Positions 45,891-56,544 of a stretch of 64,000 bases of DNA are shown here, piece by piece. Origin of the DNA: Fallopia convolvulus (lineage: Eukaryota; Streptophyta; Magnoliopsida; Caryophyllales; Polygonaceae); contig OZ024722.1 of assembly GCA_964016875.1 (NCBI GenBank), positions 19,970,576 through 20,034,575 on the forward strand, in the 5' to 3' direction. Within the stretch, counting starts at the first letter, position 1. Each line of letters starts with the position of its first letter. The notes beneath the pieces were generated by a model, which was not told the DNA's origin, did no database searches, and was given only the letters and a program-made list of their open reading frames with translations. The position numbers and the translations under genes are program-made.

Positions 45891-45996
45891 CGACCACGAA
45901 ACCAGAAAAGTCAAGTTACAAGAAACAAAAGATACCGATGTACACAATTACATGAACAAGACTGCAAAGCTGGTAGTACCCCCTTAAAGATTCACA

Positions 45997-48900
45997 CTAG
46001 GTGGATATCAACTCAGGATAACGACTTAGCATTTCCTGCTCTGTTTCCCATGTTTCCCAAGTTGTCCCCTCTCCACCATTCTTAGACCATAAAATTCTTA
46101 CCAAAGGTATTTCTTTGCTACGAAGCATCTTCACACGACGTTCCAGAATTTTGATTGGTTTCTCCTCATAAGTACCATTTGGTTGAACTTCAATATCATC
46201 ATAACTAAGGACATGAGATTCATCCGGCACATATTGTCTTAACAAGGACACATGAAAAACATCATGCACGGGGTGTGTTGCCGGAGGTAAGGCAAGTCGA
46301 TAAGCTAACTTACCCACTTTTTCTAAAATCTCAAAGGGTCCAACGTATCGAGGATTGAGCTTACCTCGTTTACCAAAACGAAATACTCCTTTAGATGGAG
46401 ATACTCTCACAAAAACTTTGTCACCAACTGAAAACTCAATATCTCTTCTTTTCAAGTCAGCATAAGACTTTTGACGACTCTGAGCTGTTAACATTCTCTG
46501 CCTGATCAAAGCTATATCAGTTGTAGTCTTCTCAATCAACTCGGGTCCGAGAAGAATCTTATCCGCACCTTCATCCCAACATATCGGGGATCGACACTTA
46601 CGACCATAAAGAGCCTCAAACGGTGCCATTTTAATCGTAGAATGCCAGCTATTATTATAGGTGAATTCTATCAAACTTAAACTGGTATCCCAACTGGTTG
46701 TTCGATCAAGTACACAAGCACGAAGCATATCCTCAAGAGTTTGAATTGTTCTCTCAGATTGCCCGTCAGTTTGAGGATGAAAAGCAGTGCTGAAACACAA
46801 TTCAGTTCCCAAAGCCTTATGCAAATTCTTCCAGAATCTTGACATATACCTTCCATCTCGATCAGAGATTATAGTTTTAGGAGTACCATGAAGACGAACA
46901 ATTTCATGAATAAAGACTTTGGCCAACTTTTGGATTTCCCATGCTATCTTGATTGCTATGAAATGTGCACTCTTTGTGAGTCGGTCAATAATAACCCAGA
47001 TAGCATCTTTCTGCCCTTGTGTCTTAGGCAATCCTGTGACGAAGTCCATGGCATTGTCTTCCCATTTCCACTCAGGTACTGGAAGTGGTTGTAATATTCC
47101 TCCTGGTCTTCTATGTTCAATCTTCACTTTCTGGCATACCATGCATCTAGCCACAAATTCTGCCACATCATTCTTCATGTTGGGCCACCAGAAATTTCGG
47201 CGTAGATCTTTGAACATCTTGCTAGAACCTGGGTGAATGGAATATGCAGAGGAATGAGCTTCCCTCAAAATCATCTTCCTTATGCCTTCAATTGCAGGTA
47301 CACAGATCCTATCCCGAAACCACAAAGATCCATCATCCTGAATAATAAATCCCGGTGCTTTGCCTTCTTGCACTTCTCCGCTAATCTTAATCAAAACAAC
47401 ATCTTCTGCTTGTTTCTCCCTGATTTGATCTAGCAGAGTAGCTTGAATCTCTAAGGTACTCAAACAACCTTGTTGCCTTTCAAACCAAATTTCAGTTTCT
47501 GTTTGAATCAATTCCTGTTGTAGCCTTGGTTGAACTGTCAACATTGCTACTATAGCTTCTTGAGCAGTTTTTCTACTTAAAGCATCTGCCACCACATTGG
47601 CTTTACCTGGATGATATAGCAGCTCAATATCATAATCTTTCAACAATTCCAACCATCTTCTCTGTCTCATATTCAACTCCTTTTGAGTAAACACATATTT
47701 TAAACTCTTGTGGTCAGTAAAGATTTGGCACTTGACACCATAGAGATAATGTCGCCAAATTTTCAAAGCAAAGACCACAGCTGCAAGTTCTAAATCATGA
47801 GTTGGATAATTCACCTCATAAACCTTAAGTTGTCGAGATGCATATGCAATAACCTTACCATGCTGCATTAACACACAACCCAACCCTTGTTTAGAAGCAT
47901 CACTGTAGACCACAAACCCTTCATTCCCATCTGGCAGAGTCAAAATTGGGGCACTTGTAAGTCGTCTCTTGAGTTCTTGAAAACTTGCTTCACATTTGTC
48001 ATCCCACATAAACTTTTTATTCACCTTACGAAGTAATCCTGTCATAGGTAAAGATATTTTCGAGAATCCTTCTACAAAACGTCGATAATACCCGGCAAGT
48101 CCTAAGAAACTTCTTACCTCTTTAACATTCTGAGGTTGTTTCCATTCAGCGACTGCCTTGACCTTTTGAGGATCTACCATTACTCCATCTTGATTGATAA
48201 TATGTCCCAAGAAGGCCACTTCCTTTAACCAGAAAGCACACTTAGACAACTTAGCATAAAGTTCATGATGCCTAAGTATTTCAAAAATTATCCGAAGATG
48301 CTCTTCATGCTCAACTTTATCTCTTGAGTAGATCAAAATGTCATCAATGAATACCACTACAAACTTGTCGAGATATTCATGAAAACATCTATGCATTAAA
48401 TCCATGAAAACTGCAGGTGCATTTGTCAGTCCAAAAGGCATTACCAAGAACTCATAATGACCATAACGAGTTCGAAAAGCTGTTTTTGGAATATCTTCTT
48501 CACATACTCTGAGCTGATGGTATCCTGACCTTAAATCAATCTTAGAGAAGATCTTTGCACCCCTTAGCTGGTCTAACAAATCATCAATCCTTGGTAAGGG
48601 ATACTTATTCTTAATGGTGACCTTATTCAGCTCACGGTAATCAATACATAACCGGAAGGTTCCATCCTTCTTCTTTACAAAAAGTACCGGAGCGCCCCAG
48701 GGTGAAGCACTCGGTCTTATATATCCTTTTTCCAGCAACTCATCGAGTTGTTTCTTCAATTCCTTCATCTCGATAGGAGCCATTCTATAAGGTGCTTTAG
48801 AAATTGGTGCCGTTCCAGGTTCCAACGTAATTGTAAATTCAACAATACGCTTTGGAGGTAAACCTGGGAGTTCCTCGGGAAAAACATCAGTAAATTCTCT

Positions 48901-50667
48901 AACCACAGGAATTCCTTCAATATCTACCTTCTTTTCATCAGACTCTTCAAGAAAACACAGATAGCCAACACATCCTTGACGTAGCAGTTTAGCAGCCTTC
49001 ATAGAACTGATCAGCTTCCCATTTTCTGCATCACCTTTTCCTTTGAAACGACACACATATTTTCCTTCTTCCTGGATGGTTACCGTTCGGGAACTAAAGT
49101 CTATTATAGCTCCATGTTGTAATAACCAATCCATGCCTAAGATGATGTCGTAAGGAGCCATTGGAATGCATATAAGGTTGGCTTTAAACTTTCGACCTTG
49201 AATGCTAATGGGAAAATTATTAAATTGTTTGGTTCCTACGATCTTTTCTTTGTTTGGTAGGTTCACCACAAAAGGTTCACATGAATTAGTGCATTTTAGT
49301 CCTAATTGCTCTACACAATTCTCAGATATGAAAGAATGTGTTGCTCCTGAATCAAACAACAAGAAAACAACAGTTGTCTGAACATATAAAATACCTTGGC
49401 ATACAGGAGCTTCTGGTTCATCACTACGTCTCATCTCATAGAGACGCTGACCTTGCTTTCTTGATGTCATTGCCGATTTTCCCTTATTCTGAGCAGTAGA
49501 CTGAACAGAGGCTGATTTAGCAGCTTCAGTCGGAACACGGCTATTCTGAGCAACAGAGGTTTGACGTGACTGTGTTGAGCCATCTTTAATCTGCGAGCAG
49601 AAAGTACGTATGTGTCCTTCTTTCCCACATTGATAACATTTCTTTAAAGGCTTGGAGCACTTCCTACTAAAATGACCTGCTTCACCACAATTATAACAAA
49701 CCATCTGACTCTTCTTTTGTCCAGCTTGGAAAGACTTAGTTGATCCGGATTCAGTTTTGGCCCGGTTTGACTTTTCAAACTTTTGGGAGGGTGCCGGTCT
49801 TTTGAATCCACTAGATTGTGAACGTTGTTGAGATACTTGCTCCCCTTTCTTTGCTTCCTGATCAGACCTTTCCAAAGAAACTTCTAAGCGGTAGGCTGCA
49901 TCAACATACTGTTCCAAAGTTGAACACTTTACATGGACCATTAGTGGCTTCATCTTCGGGTTTAGCCATTCATAGAATCTCTCAATTTTCTGCTCTTCAG
50001 TAGAGATTTCGGGTCCAGCATACTGTAAAAGATGATTAAATTTGGCAGCCATCTCAGGTATTTTCATACCCTCAACTTGCTGGTACGAAAATTCTCTTTC
50101 TTTTTCTTTCCTCATAGAAGCAGAAAAGAACCTATCTAACATCTTATCTTTAAACATTCTCCAACTCAGTTTTGGGTGCCTAGACAAACCAGTACTTTTC
50201 CACCATTCAGTCGCACCTTCCTTAAGATGTAAAGTAGCAATACGTACCTTCTCAGACTCTGTACATGAGATATTTTCCATCAACTGTTCGATGTGGGAAA
50301 ACCAATATGCTATTTTAACAGGTTCACCTGTTCCATCATAGCTGTCGGGCTTCATGGACAGGAAAGTTTTCAAGGCCCGAGAAAAATTCATAATTTGAAC
50401 AGGTGGAAGCTCTTGAGGGTATTCCACTTCTATATTTCCCACATGTCCACTTTCTTCAACTTCAGGTGCAACATTTTGAGCAGCTGGGAGAACAGACTGA
50501 ATAGTTTGAAGCATTAAATTCTTCAAAGTCTCCATAGTTTCCTCATCGAAAACTATATTCCTTCTAACCTTCGGATCAGGTTGATTCGCAGGATTTTGAG
50601 ACTCTCCTCTCTCCTTAGAATTCCTATCTGAACCATCCCCTTGCTCAGATCTTCCTGTGTTTACCAT
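45997..50667 (-). CDS. Tekay gag-pol polyprotein, intact
   Basis: One frame of 1556 codons from the ATG at 50667 (MVNTGRSEQGDG); an earlier in-frame ATG at 50709 is possible but adds a hydrophobic leader unlike gag. In order: a gag core at about residues 80-270; two CCHC knuckles, CYNCGEAGHFSRKC and CYQCGKEGHIRTFC (about 321-365); protease FDSGATHSF (about 438); reverse transcriptase with FRLCIDYRELNK, SKIDLRSGYHQL and FIDDILIYS (about 773); RNase H VVYSDASKQGLG and FTDHKSLKYVF; integrase with D-D-E residues in MDFV, ISDRDGR and GQSERT (about 1205, 1268 and 1303); and a C-terminal chromodomain-like segment ILERRVKMLRSKEIPLV. No stop or frameshift is present, so the element may be autonomous. 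Confidence 0.95.
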   Translation of the reverse strand: MVNTGRSEQGDGSDRNSKERGESQNPANQPDPKVRRNIVFDEETMETLKNLMLQTIQSVLPAAQNVAPEVEESGHVGNIEVEYPQELPPVQIMNFSRALKTFLSMKPDSYDGTGEPVKIAYWFSHIEQLMENISCTESEKVRIATLHLKEGATEWWKSTGLSRHPKLSWRMFKDKMLDRFFSASMRKEKEREFSYQQVEGMKIPEMAAKFNHLLQYAGPEISTEEQKIERFYEWLNPKMKPLMVHVKCSTLEQYVDAAYRLEVSLERSDQEAKKGEQVSQQRSQSSGFKRPAPSQKFEKSNRAKTESGSTKSFQAGQKKSQMVCYNCGEAGHFSRKCSKPLKKCYQCGKEGHIRTFCSQIKDGSTQSRQTSVAQNSRVPTEAAKSASVQSTAQNKGKSAMTSRKQGQRLYEMRRSDEPEAPVCQGILYVQTTVVFLLFDSGATHSFISENCVEQLGLKCTNSCEPFVVNLPNKEKIVGTKQFNNFPISIQGRKFKANLICIPMAPYDIILGMDWLLQHGAIIDFSSRTVTIQEEGKYVCRFKGKGDAENGKLISSMKAAKLLRQGCVGYLCFLEESDEKKVDIEGIPVVREFTDVFPEELPGLPPKRIVEFTITLEPGTAPISKAPYRMAPIEMKELKKQLDELLEKGYIRPSASPWGAPVLFVKKKDGTFRLCIDYRELNKVTIKNKYPLPRIDDLLDQLRGAKIFSKIDLRSGYHQLRVCEEDIPKTAFRTRYGHYEFLVMPFGLTNAPAVFMDLMHRCFHEYLDKFVVVFIDDILIYSRDKVEHEEHLRIIFEILRHHELYAKLSKCAFWLKEVAFLGHIINQDGVMVDPQKVKAVAEWKQPQNVKEVRSFLGLAGYYRRFVEGFSKISLPMTGLLRKVNKKFMWDDKCEASFQELKRRLTSAPILTLPDGNEGFVVYSDASKQGLGCVLMQHGKVIAYASRQLKVYEVNYPTHDLELAAVVFALKIWRHYLYGVKCQIFTDHKSLKYVFTQKELNMRQRRWLELLKDYDIELLYHPGKANVVADALSRKTAQEAIVAMLTVQPRLQQELIQTETEIWFERQQGCLSTLEIQATLLDQIREKQAEDVVLIKISGEVQEGKAPGFIIQDDGSLWFRDRICVPAIEGIRKMILREAHSSAYSIHPGSSKMFKDLRRNFWWPNMKNDVAEFVARCMVCQKVKIEHRRPGGILQPLPVPEWKWEDNAMDFVTGLPKTQGQKDAIWVIIDRLTKSAHFIAIKIAWEIQKLAKVFIHEIVRLHGTPKTIISDRDGRYMSRFWKNLHKALGTELCFSTAFHPQTDGQSERTIQTLEDMLRACVLDRTTSWDTSLSLIEFTYNNSWHSTIKMAPFEALYGRKCRSPICWDEGADKILLGPELIEKTTTDIALIRQRMLTAQSRQKSYADLKRRDIEFSVGDKVFVRVSPSKGVFRFGKRGKLNPRYVGPFEILEKVGKLAYRLALPPATHPVHDVFHVSLLRQYVPDESHVLSYDDIEVQPNGTYEEKPIKILERRVKMLRSKEIPLVRILWSKNGGEGTTWETWETEQEMLSRYPELIST

Positions 50668-51003
50668 CTGAATGAAACAACAGAAGACAAAACTTCCTTT
50701 ATTCCACATCAAAGATAAGAAATCAAAGAGGCATATATACACAAAACTTCCATTTATTTATATCACATCATACACCAATTCTATTTTACAACTCTGTTCT
50801 GCAAACAAAGTTAAAACCAACTTATTTACATAAAGGGACTTGTACTTCCACAAACCATTCTATCAACCATTATTGACATTCTATAAAGGCACATTTGAAA
50901 CCACAACTTCTTAAACCTTACAGCAAACCTTAATTTACATCTAAGAAAACCGACAAAACCAACTTATCCATCTCGACTCGTTCATGCCCTTATCCATTCC
51001 TCA
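50668..51003 (-). other. spacer between extra ORF and gag
   Basis: 336 bp of internal leader of the Tekay element. No coding signal beyond a short in-frame extension of gag. Confidence 0.6.
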
Positions 51004-51780
51004 CTACATTGCGGGAGGATGACAGAAGTTATCTAAAAAGTCAGCATCAAACTGCAAGGGGTCTTTTAGGGCATTCTGATCGTATAAAAGCGATTCCCCT
51101 TGTTCGAGTTTTCTATAGAAGAAGTTTCTACGCGAAGGGCTTAAATGCAGTCCCGCAATGCCCCAGATAAAAAGATCTTCATAAGGTTCCAATTCTCGCT
51201 TCCAGGCTTGCACGACATTCATTAACCTTTCTGTCTTTACCTCAAATTTCACAAATTGAGTTCTCCCAGAGGATATCCAATCCTCCCAAGACTGTATCAT
51301 CATAGGATTTCCACCTTCAGTTTCCTGAACCTGATCTTTACCAGAAGAACTAGGACCTGCCGATCCTACTATCTGCTGAGGATAGTTATCCATAGAAGGG
51401 GAAAACCGTTGAGATGAAGTATACACTGCAGACTCATGCGAAGATAGCGAAGATTGACTGGAATTCGAATACCGTATCTGCTCTGATTGTGGAGCCTCTT
51501 CTTCCTCAGGGTCTTCTTCTTCACTCGAGATGACTATAGGGTTCACTCCCATACCCAATTCCTCATCGCTGGGTATGTCTACATATTCAATTTCCATTCT
51601 TGGTGAAGCTGGAAACCCTTTAATTAAACTTACTCTAGAAGATTCTGCTTCATCAGCAGTGGGTGCTCCATTTTTCGCTCTTTTTCCGAGCTCATCATTA
51701 CTATGCTGCCCTTGGTTCCTCTTCATTTCCTTGGAAAAAGAACAAGCAAAAGAATTTAGAATCTCCACAATTCTATTCAT
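51004..51780 (-). CDS. unrecognised ORF upstream of gag in the Tekay element
   Basis: A 258-codon frame starts at the ATG at 51780 (MNRIVEILNSFACSF) and ends TAG at 51004. It lies between the primer-binding site and gag on the same strand, where most Ty3/gypsy elements have only a leader. The N-terminal quarter is basic and polar (KEMKRNQGQHSNDELGKRAK). The middle is acidic and Ser-rich (SSEEEDPEEEEAPQSEQ, SNSSQSSLSSHES). The C-terminal 100 residues look folded, with Trp and aromatic residues: SWEDWISSGRTQFVKFEV, AWKRELEPYEDLFIWGIAGL, SRRNFFYRKLEQGESLLYDQ. No zinc knuckle, signal peptide or membrane segment is seen. I do not recognise the family. Being long and open in a young element suggests it is real. 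Confidence 0.65.
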   Translation of the reverse strand: MNRIVEILNSFACSFSKEMKRNQGQHSNDELGKRAKNGAPTADEAESSRVSLIKGFPASPRMEIEYVDIPSDEELGMGVNPIVISSEEEDPEEEEAPQSEQIRYSNSSQSSLSSHESAVYTSSQRFSPSMDNYPQQIVGSAGPSSSGKDQVQETEGGNPMMIQSWEDWISSGRTQFVKFEVKTERLMNVVQAWKRELEPYEDLFIWGIAGLHLSPSRRNFFYRKLEQGESLLYDQNALKDPLQFDADFLDNFCHPPAM

Positions 51781-51842
51781 CAAAACTTCAAACCTATTTC
51801 CAAGGTTTAAAAGATATCAACTGGTAATCTATTTTTAGAGAA

Positions 51843-51860
51843 CCTTCGGCTCTGATACCA
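51843..51860 (-). other. primer-binding site, tRNA-Met type
   Basis: The minus strand reads TGGTATCAGAGCCGAAGG, the classic initiator tRNA-Met complement of plant LTR elements, four bases from the 5' LTR. Confidence 0.95.
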
Positions 51861-51864
51861 CTTT

Positions 51865-54518
51865 TGTAACACCCCCTCCCTATTGTACTTGAGGTTTTAC
51901 CGCCAGTAACCCTAATTAGTCCTAATCCAAGGTTACCCAAGGCTTTAAAACTTATAATCACAACAAGTATTACAACACTTTATTACAAACCATAGTATGA
52001 CTTCCTTCCATACACAAAATCCTAACCACAACTTGGGCAAAAGTAAAATATTTACAACAGACTTGTTCTTCTTCAAGCGACCACTTTCAAAACCTTTTTA
52101 CATTCTAAACTCCTTGGCTAGCCTTCTCTTCGCGGATTAACTTCTTTAGTAGCTGATGCGTCGTATACAGACGGTGGCACCAGCCGACCATGCAATTGAA
52201 TAAGGTGGTCGGATTAGTCTAATGAAAGACTAAGCAAGTGGAGAAAATGTCTGGTTCCTATGGTAGTGACTAAACATATTGGCATCGAAATCCGAATGAC
52301 ACCCGGTCGATGATCCAACAGTTAGCAGTCCCATAGAGGATAAGAAATGAGGCATGCATAATCAAAAGATAGGACACCACAACTTGCGGTTCCATTATGA
52401 AACATGAACAATTGTTGAGAACTTATATTAATCACACAATATTTTTAAAAGCCTTCATCGACTAATCAGATTGACTTAATCAGAGTTTGATTAAGAATCA
52501 TTCATAACCGGGAGTAAGAATGGTTATCGAATAGACTAACCATTCAGGTGCATTAATGTGCCTAACGCACTTATCTTTCATTACTTTCAAACTGTGCATT
52601 TGTATCATTTAGTAGTTTTTACATAAATCGGCCAACAACCGAGATCAGAGGGTCTATTTCATCCATGATCATTTATCTATGCTCGGCCAACAACCGAGAT
52701 TCGACCAACAACCGAGATCAGAAGTCCATTTCATTCACGGTTCTTTAAATGTATATGCTCGGCTAAAAACTGAGATACAGCCAACAACCGAGATCAGGGA
52801 GCCTATTTCATCCATGATCATTTATCCTTGAACTATTCTACTTCACAATAATGTCTCAGCATGAGGCGACTAACACAAAAGGTCACAAACAACGAACCTA
52901 AATTCAGTTCTAGCGCAAAACTGAATAAATAACATGGTCATTAATTCTAACAATTATAATATCCTATCTTATTTTGTTAAGCAAACAAGTTGTTCCCAAC
53001 ACAAATATTAAATGGGATTCAATTCCTCATTTAATAACAATAATGCAAGAGAGAACCGTCCACTTGCCTTATAAGGTGTGCTTTACGCTCTCAGCGATTC
53101 CAACAGAAATCTTTATCTGCCTTCTGCCAATTATAACAACAGATTCTTCAACCACAAGCTCATGGATACAATTCTTAGTTGTATAATCCAATTCTACAAC
53201 TTCCTAATCGATAAACGATTTGATTTCTGAATATCGATATATATATATAAATCCTTAGTTTTCATGCTTCAAAGAGCCATCTTGGCGGAATTATAACTAA
53301 TTATCCGCTTCACTTTTGAAACAATTTTCTGAATAAATTTTTTTCATTAGTAGCAGTTCTACAAGATTACAAAATCTCAGATCAAACGGATTAACAACGA
53401 ATCCCGAGTAATTATCCGAAGTCCTTTACCTGACAATCGATTGTCTAAACTTGTCTTCGCTATAAGTAATAATCCAGACGTCCGTTTCTCGAGCGGTTTG
53501 AACCTGTGGAACCGTATCAACGTCAAGATTATAAAAACCATAAATTTACTTAGCAAAGCGGACCTGAAAGGTCCTTTCGGTGGCTCCGTAACCACCCTAC
53601 TAATTAATTTCGAGCGTTAATACCTTCACTCGAACGTCGAGCTTGTTCGGCTCGATGGTGGTTCGACCCAAGGACCCGAGGGTGGCGGTGTGGTGTCCGG
53701 TGGCAACCCCTGGTGGTGGGTGGTGGTCGGCGAGCTGCTGTTCGCTGGCGGCGGGGCAGCGAGGCAGAAGAGGAAGCCGAAGATGAAGTTCGAATTCTTT
53801 CCTCGAGTCCGACGTCGTCCTGATTCTTTCTCCCTGGTTTCCGCTTCCACTGCTGGCTTCACACAAACAAGAGGAGGAGATGAGGGTGGTGGCTGGCAAG
53901 GTGGTGGCAAGGTGGTGGCAATGAAATCGCCGACGGTGGAGGTTCGAATTCGATCGCCCGAGTTTGTCGTCCCGTACGACTCTCTCTCTCTCGGTTTTGA
54001 TTTGAAAGCGAAGGAGAAGGGGATAGACTTTGACAAGTCAAAGAGATGAACTTGCATAAATCCTATCTCCCAATACGTAGGTGTTAAGCAAGAGACGGTC
54101 AAATGAAATTTTCCGTCCCGGAACGGGACTCGCGTTAAAGCGGTAAAATTATGTACCTCGGGTGGAAAAACTCACTAAACGAAAAACGTCCCGTAAATTA
54201 TGTAGACCAATAAAACCAATTTTCCATGATTTTATCTTGCTACCCTCAATTTTTAAGGCTTTCGTTTCGTATTTTACATTCCTTCCGGTACATAATTAAA
54301 AAGACGGCTTATCCAATAAATATTCTTTTTCCACTGAAAAATCCTAGAATTCACACCGATCCATAAAATCATTTCTTTGTGATTTTAGGATATCACCAAG
54401 AATTTTCTAGGATTTAATCTCCAACAAAAATATTGAATTAAGCGTTAAAACGGACAAAAAGGTTAAAAAGATATCCGAGAAAAATTCGAAAATATCCTTA
54501 AAAACCGCAGCTATTACA
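51865..54518 (-). repeat. 5' LTR of the Tekay element
   Basis: 2654 bp, about 99% identical to 43209-45866, with the same subrepeat block at about 52627-52815. The AT and TCTC simple repeats are slightly shorter than in the other LTR. Confidence 0.95.
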
Positions 54519-54523
54519 CTATT

Positions 54524-55214
54524 AAAGTCCTCCAACTTTTATATTTTTAACCAACCTTTCGTATTTTTAAACCTCGAATTTTTCCAATATAAAAGGCCAC
54601 ATTATAATTTATGACATAAGTATCTAAGAAGAAGTAAACTATTATAAAACCTTTCTTTATCTTAAAATATTTTTTATCACAAAAAATTTAATTATTTTTA
54701 GTTTTTCATACTTTTTACTTAAATCATAAATATAACTTATATATTGATGAATTTCAATATATTTAACAAATTTTAAGAATAAATATAAAATATTTTTAGA
54801 CAAGAGTATACAAAACACTAAGATGGAAATTTAAGTTATCTAAAGAAAAAATATATTAATTAAAACTAAAATAAAATAAACTCATTGTATTGACTTAAAA
54901 CTCATTTTAATAGCAATTCTCTTTTTTAAAAAAAATTAAAAAGTAAAGATTAAATGAAAAAGTTTAAACAATGACTAAAGAAGGGTAACACCTTTATTGT
55001 TTTTCTTTTATAAATTTGGTGTTTATAGCACTAATTTATTTATAATATATAAAATATTTTGTATTCCTTTTATTATTATATAATTTATTATGTGATAACA
55101 ATTTTTAAATGTAGTAACATAGTTTACAATAATTGGAAAGAAGGCATAACAAAATAAAGTTAGCAAGTTAAAAAAAATGAAAAGTTTGCTTCCAATCTTT
55201 TTTATATGGAATGA
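54524..55214 (+). other. Helitron interior between Tekay and MULE
   Basis: AT-rich continuation of the interrupted Helitron-type repeat (TCCTCCAACTTTTATATTTT, ATAAAAGGCCACATTATAA). No gene. Confidence 0.55.
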
Positions 55215-56361
55215 GTGTTTATTGAGATTTTCCTTTTAGTACCTTCAAGGTTTGGACTTTTCCTCTTGTTGCCCAGAAAAAAAAATTATTCCTTTTGGTT
55301 CCCTTGAGGTTTTGAAAAAGTTTCAACCGTAACCTAAACCCAAATTCCATCCACTTTTTACTAATTTCCGTTAAACATTAAAAAAATAAAAATAAAAATC
55401 AATTTTACCCCCAATAAATCGCAACAGAACAGATTGAGCGTAGAGTTACGACTGACTTGCGAGGGAGGGCCACCACACAACGCCGACGACAATAGGGCAA
55501 CGAATCCGAGCGAATCCGAAGACGAGTACAACACACTATTGTCGCCGACGATTTACTTGATCACATACTATCTGATGACTTCAAATTCAACATTTACAAC
55601 ATCAACTTGTCAATCACAACAATTAAAAAACCCCCAAACAGAATCAGACCTATTTGAAATTGAATATATACAAATTAGAAAAAAAATGAACAAACCTACT
55701 AAGCATACCGATCAAATCCCCTTCAAGACCGAGCAATCCAACATCAGGAGACGACCAAATTCTGACCTTGTCATCGTCATCAATGGCCAACACAATGGGC
55801 AAAGTCATGTTAACCAGAGACCCATCTTACAATCTCAAGCAATTGAAATGCAAACTCTACAAATACTCATTCTCCCGCATAAATCCTTCAAGAGGGCTAG
55901 CCCATCCTTCACTAATCACATGAACCCATTAGAAATTGATGTGGGAAAGCTTCAATTTGGGCATAGATTCAGCCTCCGAGGTCTTGAGAGGCCTCTCGCT
56001 CTCTGGAACCAATCCGAGCGAGTACGAGCGACTCCGAAGACGAGTACAACGCCCTATTGTCGCCGACGTTGTGTGGTGGCCCTCCCTCAGAAGTCGTCGC
56101 CTTTCCTCATCTCTTCGCTCAATCTGTTGGGTTTTAGGTAATAAAGAAAGGTTAAAAAAATATTGGGTAAAATTCATTTTTTTTAAAATATTTAACGGAA
56201 ATTAGTAAAAGTGGATGGAATTTGGGTTTAGGTGAAGTTTAGGTTACGGTTGGAACTTTTTCAAAACCTCAAGGGCACCAAAAGGAATATTTTTTTTTCC
56301 TAGGCACCAAGAGGAAAAGACCAAACCTCGAGGGTACCAAAAGGAAAATCCCGTGTTTATT
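55215..56361. mobile_element. long-TIR MULE-type element with 9-bp TSD
   Basis: GTGTTTATT is duplicated at 55215-55223 and 56353-56361 around a 1129-bp element (55224-56352). The ends are GAGATTTTCCTTTTAGTACC and, in inverse, GGGATTTTCCTTTTGGTACC. Inverted similarity continues inward for roughly 170 bp and resumes near the GCCACCACACAACGCCGACG / CGTCGGCGTTGTGTGGTGGC-like segments. Terminal inverted repeats of this size with a 9-bp duplication indicate a Mutator-like element. The open frame at 55434-56141 is made mostly of arm and flanking sequence and has no recognisable domain, so I do not call it a gene. Confidence 0.8.
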
Positions 56362-56544
56362 AATACAATCAAATATTACAAGGTGTACTTATAAATAAAG
56401 TAAGATAAATGCATGAGCATGAAAATAATATAAAATTTAAATATTTAAATGCAATAATATATCTTTACAAAAAAAAATTTGGCCCGTGCGTATGCACGAG
56501 CATCACCACTAGTATAGTAAAAAAAATGGTATTATGTTAGTTGG

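Larger units (their letters stand above)
43204..54523 (-). mobile_element. complete Tekay/Del-type Ty3/gypsy chromovirus
   Basis: The target-site duplication CTATT is at 43204-43208 and 54519-54523. LTRs lie at 43209-45866 and 51865-54518, with a tRNA-Met primer-binding site at 51843-51860 and a polypurine tract next to the lower LTR. All are arranged for the minus strand. The gag-pol ORF is uninterrupted (45997-50667), and a further ORF precedes gag (51004-51780). Domain order PR-RT-RH-IN-chromodomain and the large LTRs fit the Tekay/Del lineage. By eye the LTRs differ by about 26 substitutions and two short simple-repeat indels in 2.65 kb, about 1%, so the insertion is recent. Confidence 0.95.
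42965..56512 (+). mobile_element. Helitron (about 1.1 kb) interrupted by Tekay and MULE insertions
   Basis: The left end is A|TCTATATATCTATCTC at 42965. The right end has the hairpin CGTGC GTAT GCACG at 56485-56498, then AGCATCACCA and CTAG ending at 56512, then T. Removing the Tekay element (43209-54518 plus TSD) and the MULE (55224-56352 plus TSD) leaves about 1.1 kb of AT-rich, non-coding DNA. The sequence on both sides of the Tekay insertion (TGGATACCTATT | AAAGTCCTCCAACTT) matches the uninterrupted neighbour copy near 42800, which proves the host repeat. Which upstream TC is the true left end is uncertain because the 5' part is repeated in tandem. Confidence 0.6.

Noticed and set aside
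55434..56141. 235-codon ORF inside the MULE
   Set aside because: It consists largely of terminal-arm and module sequence and has no recognisable domain; the opposite strand is also open in parts.
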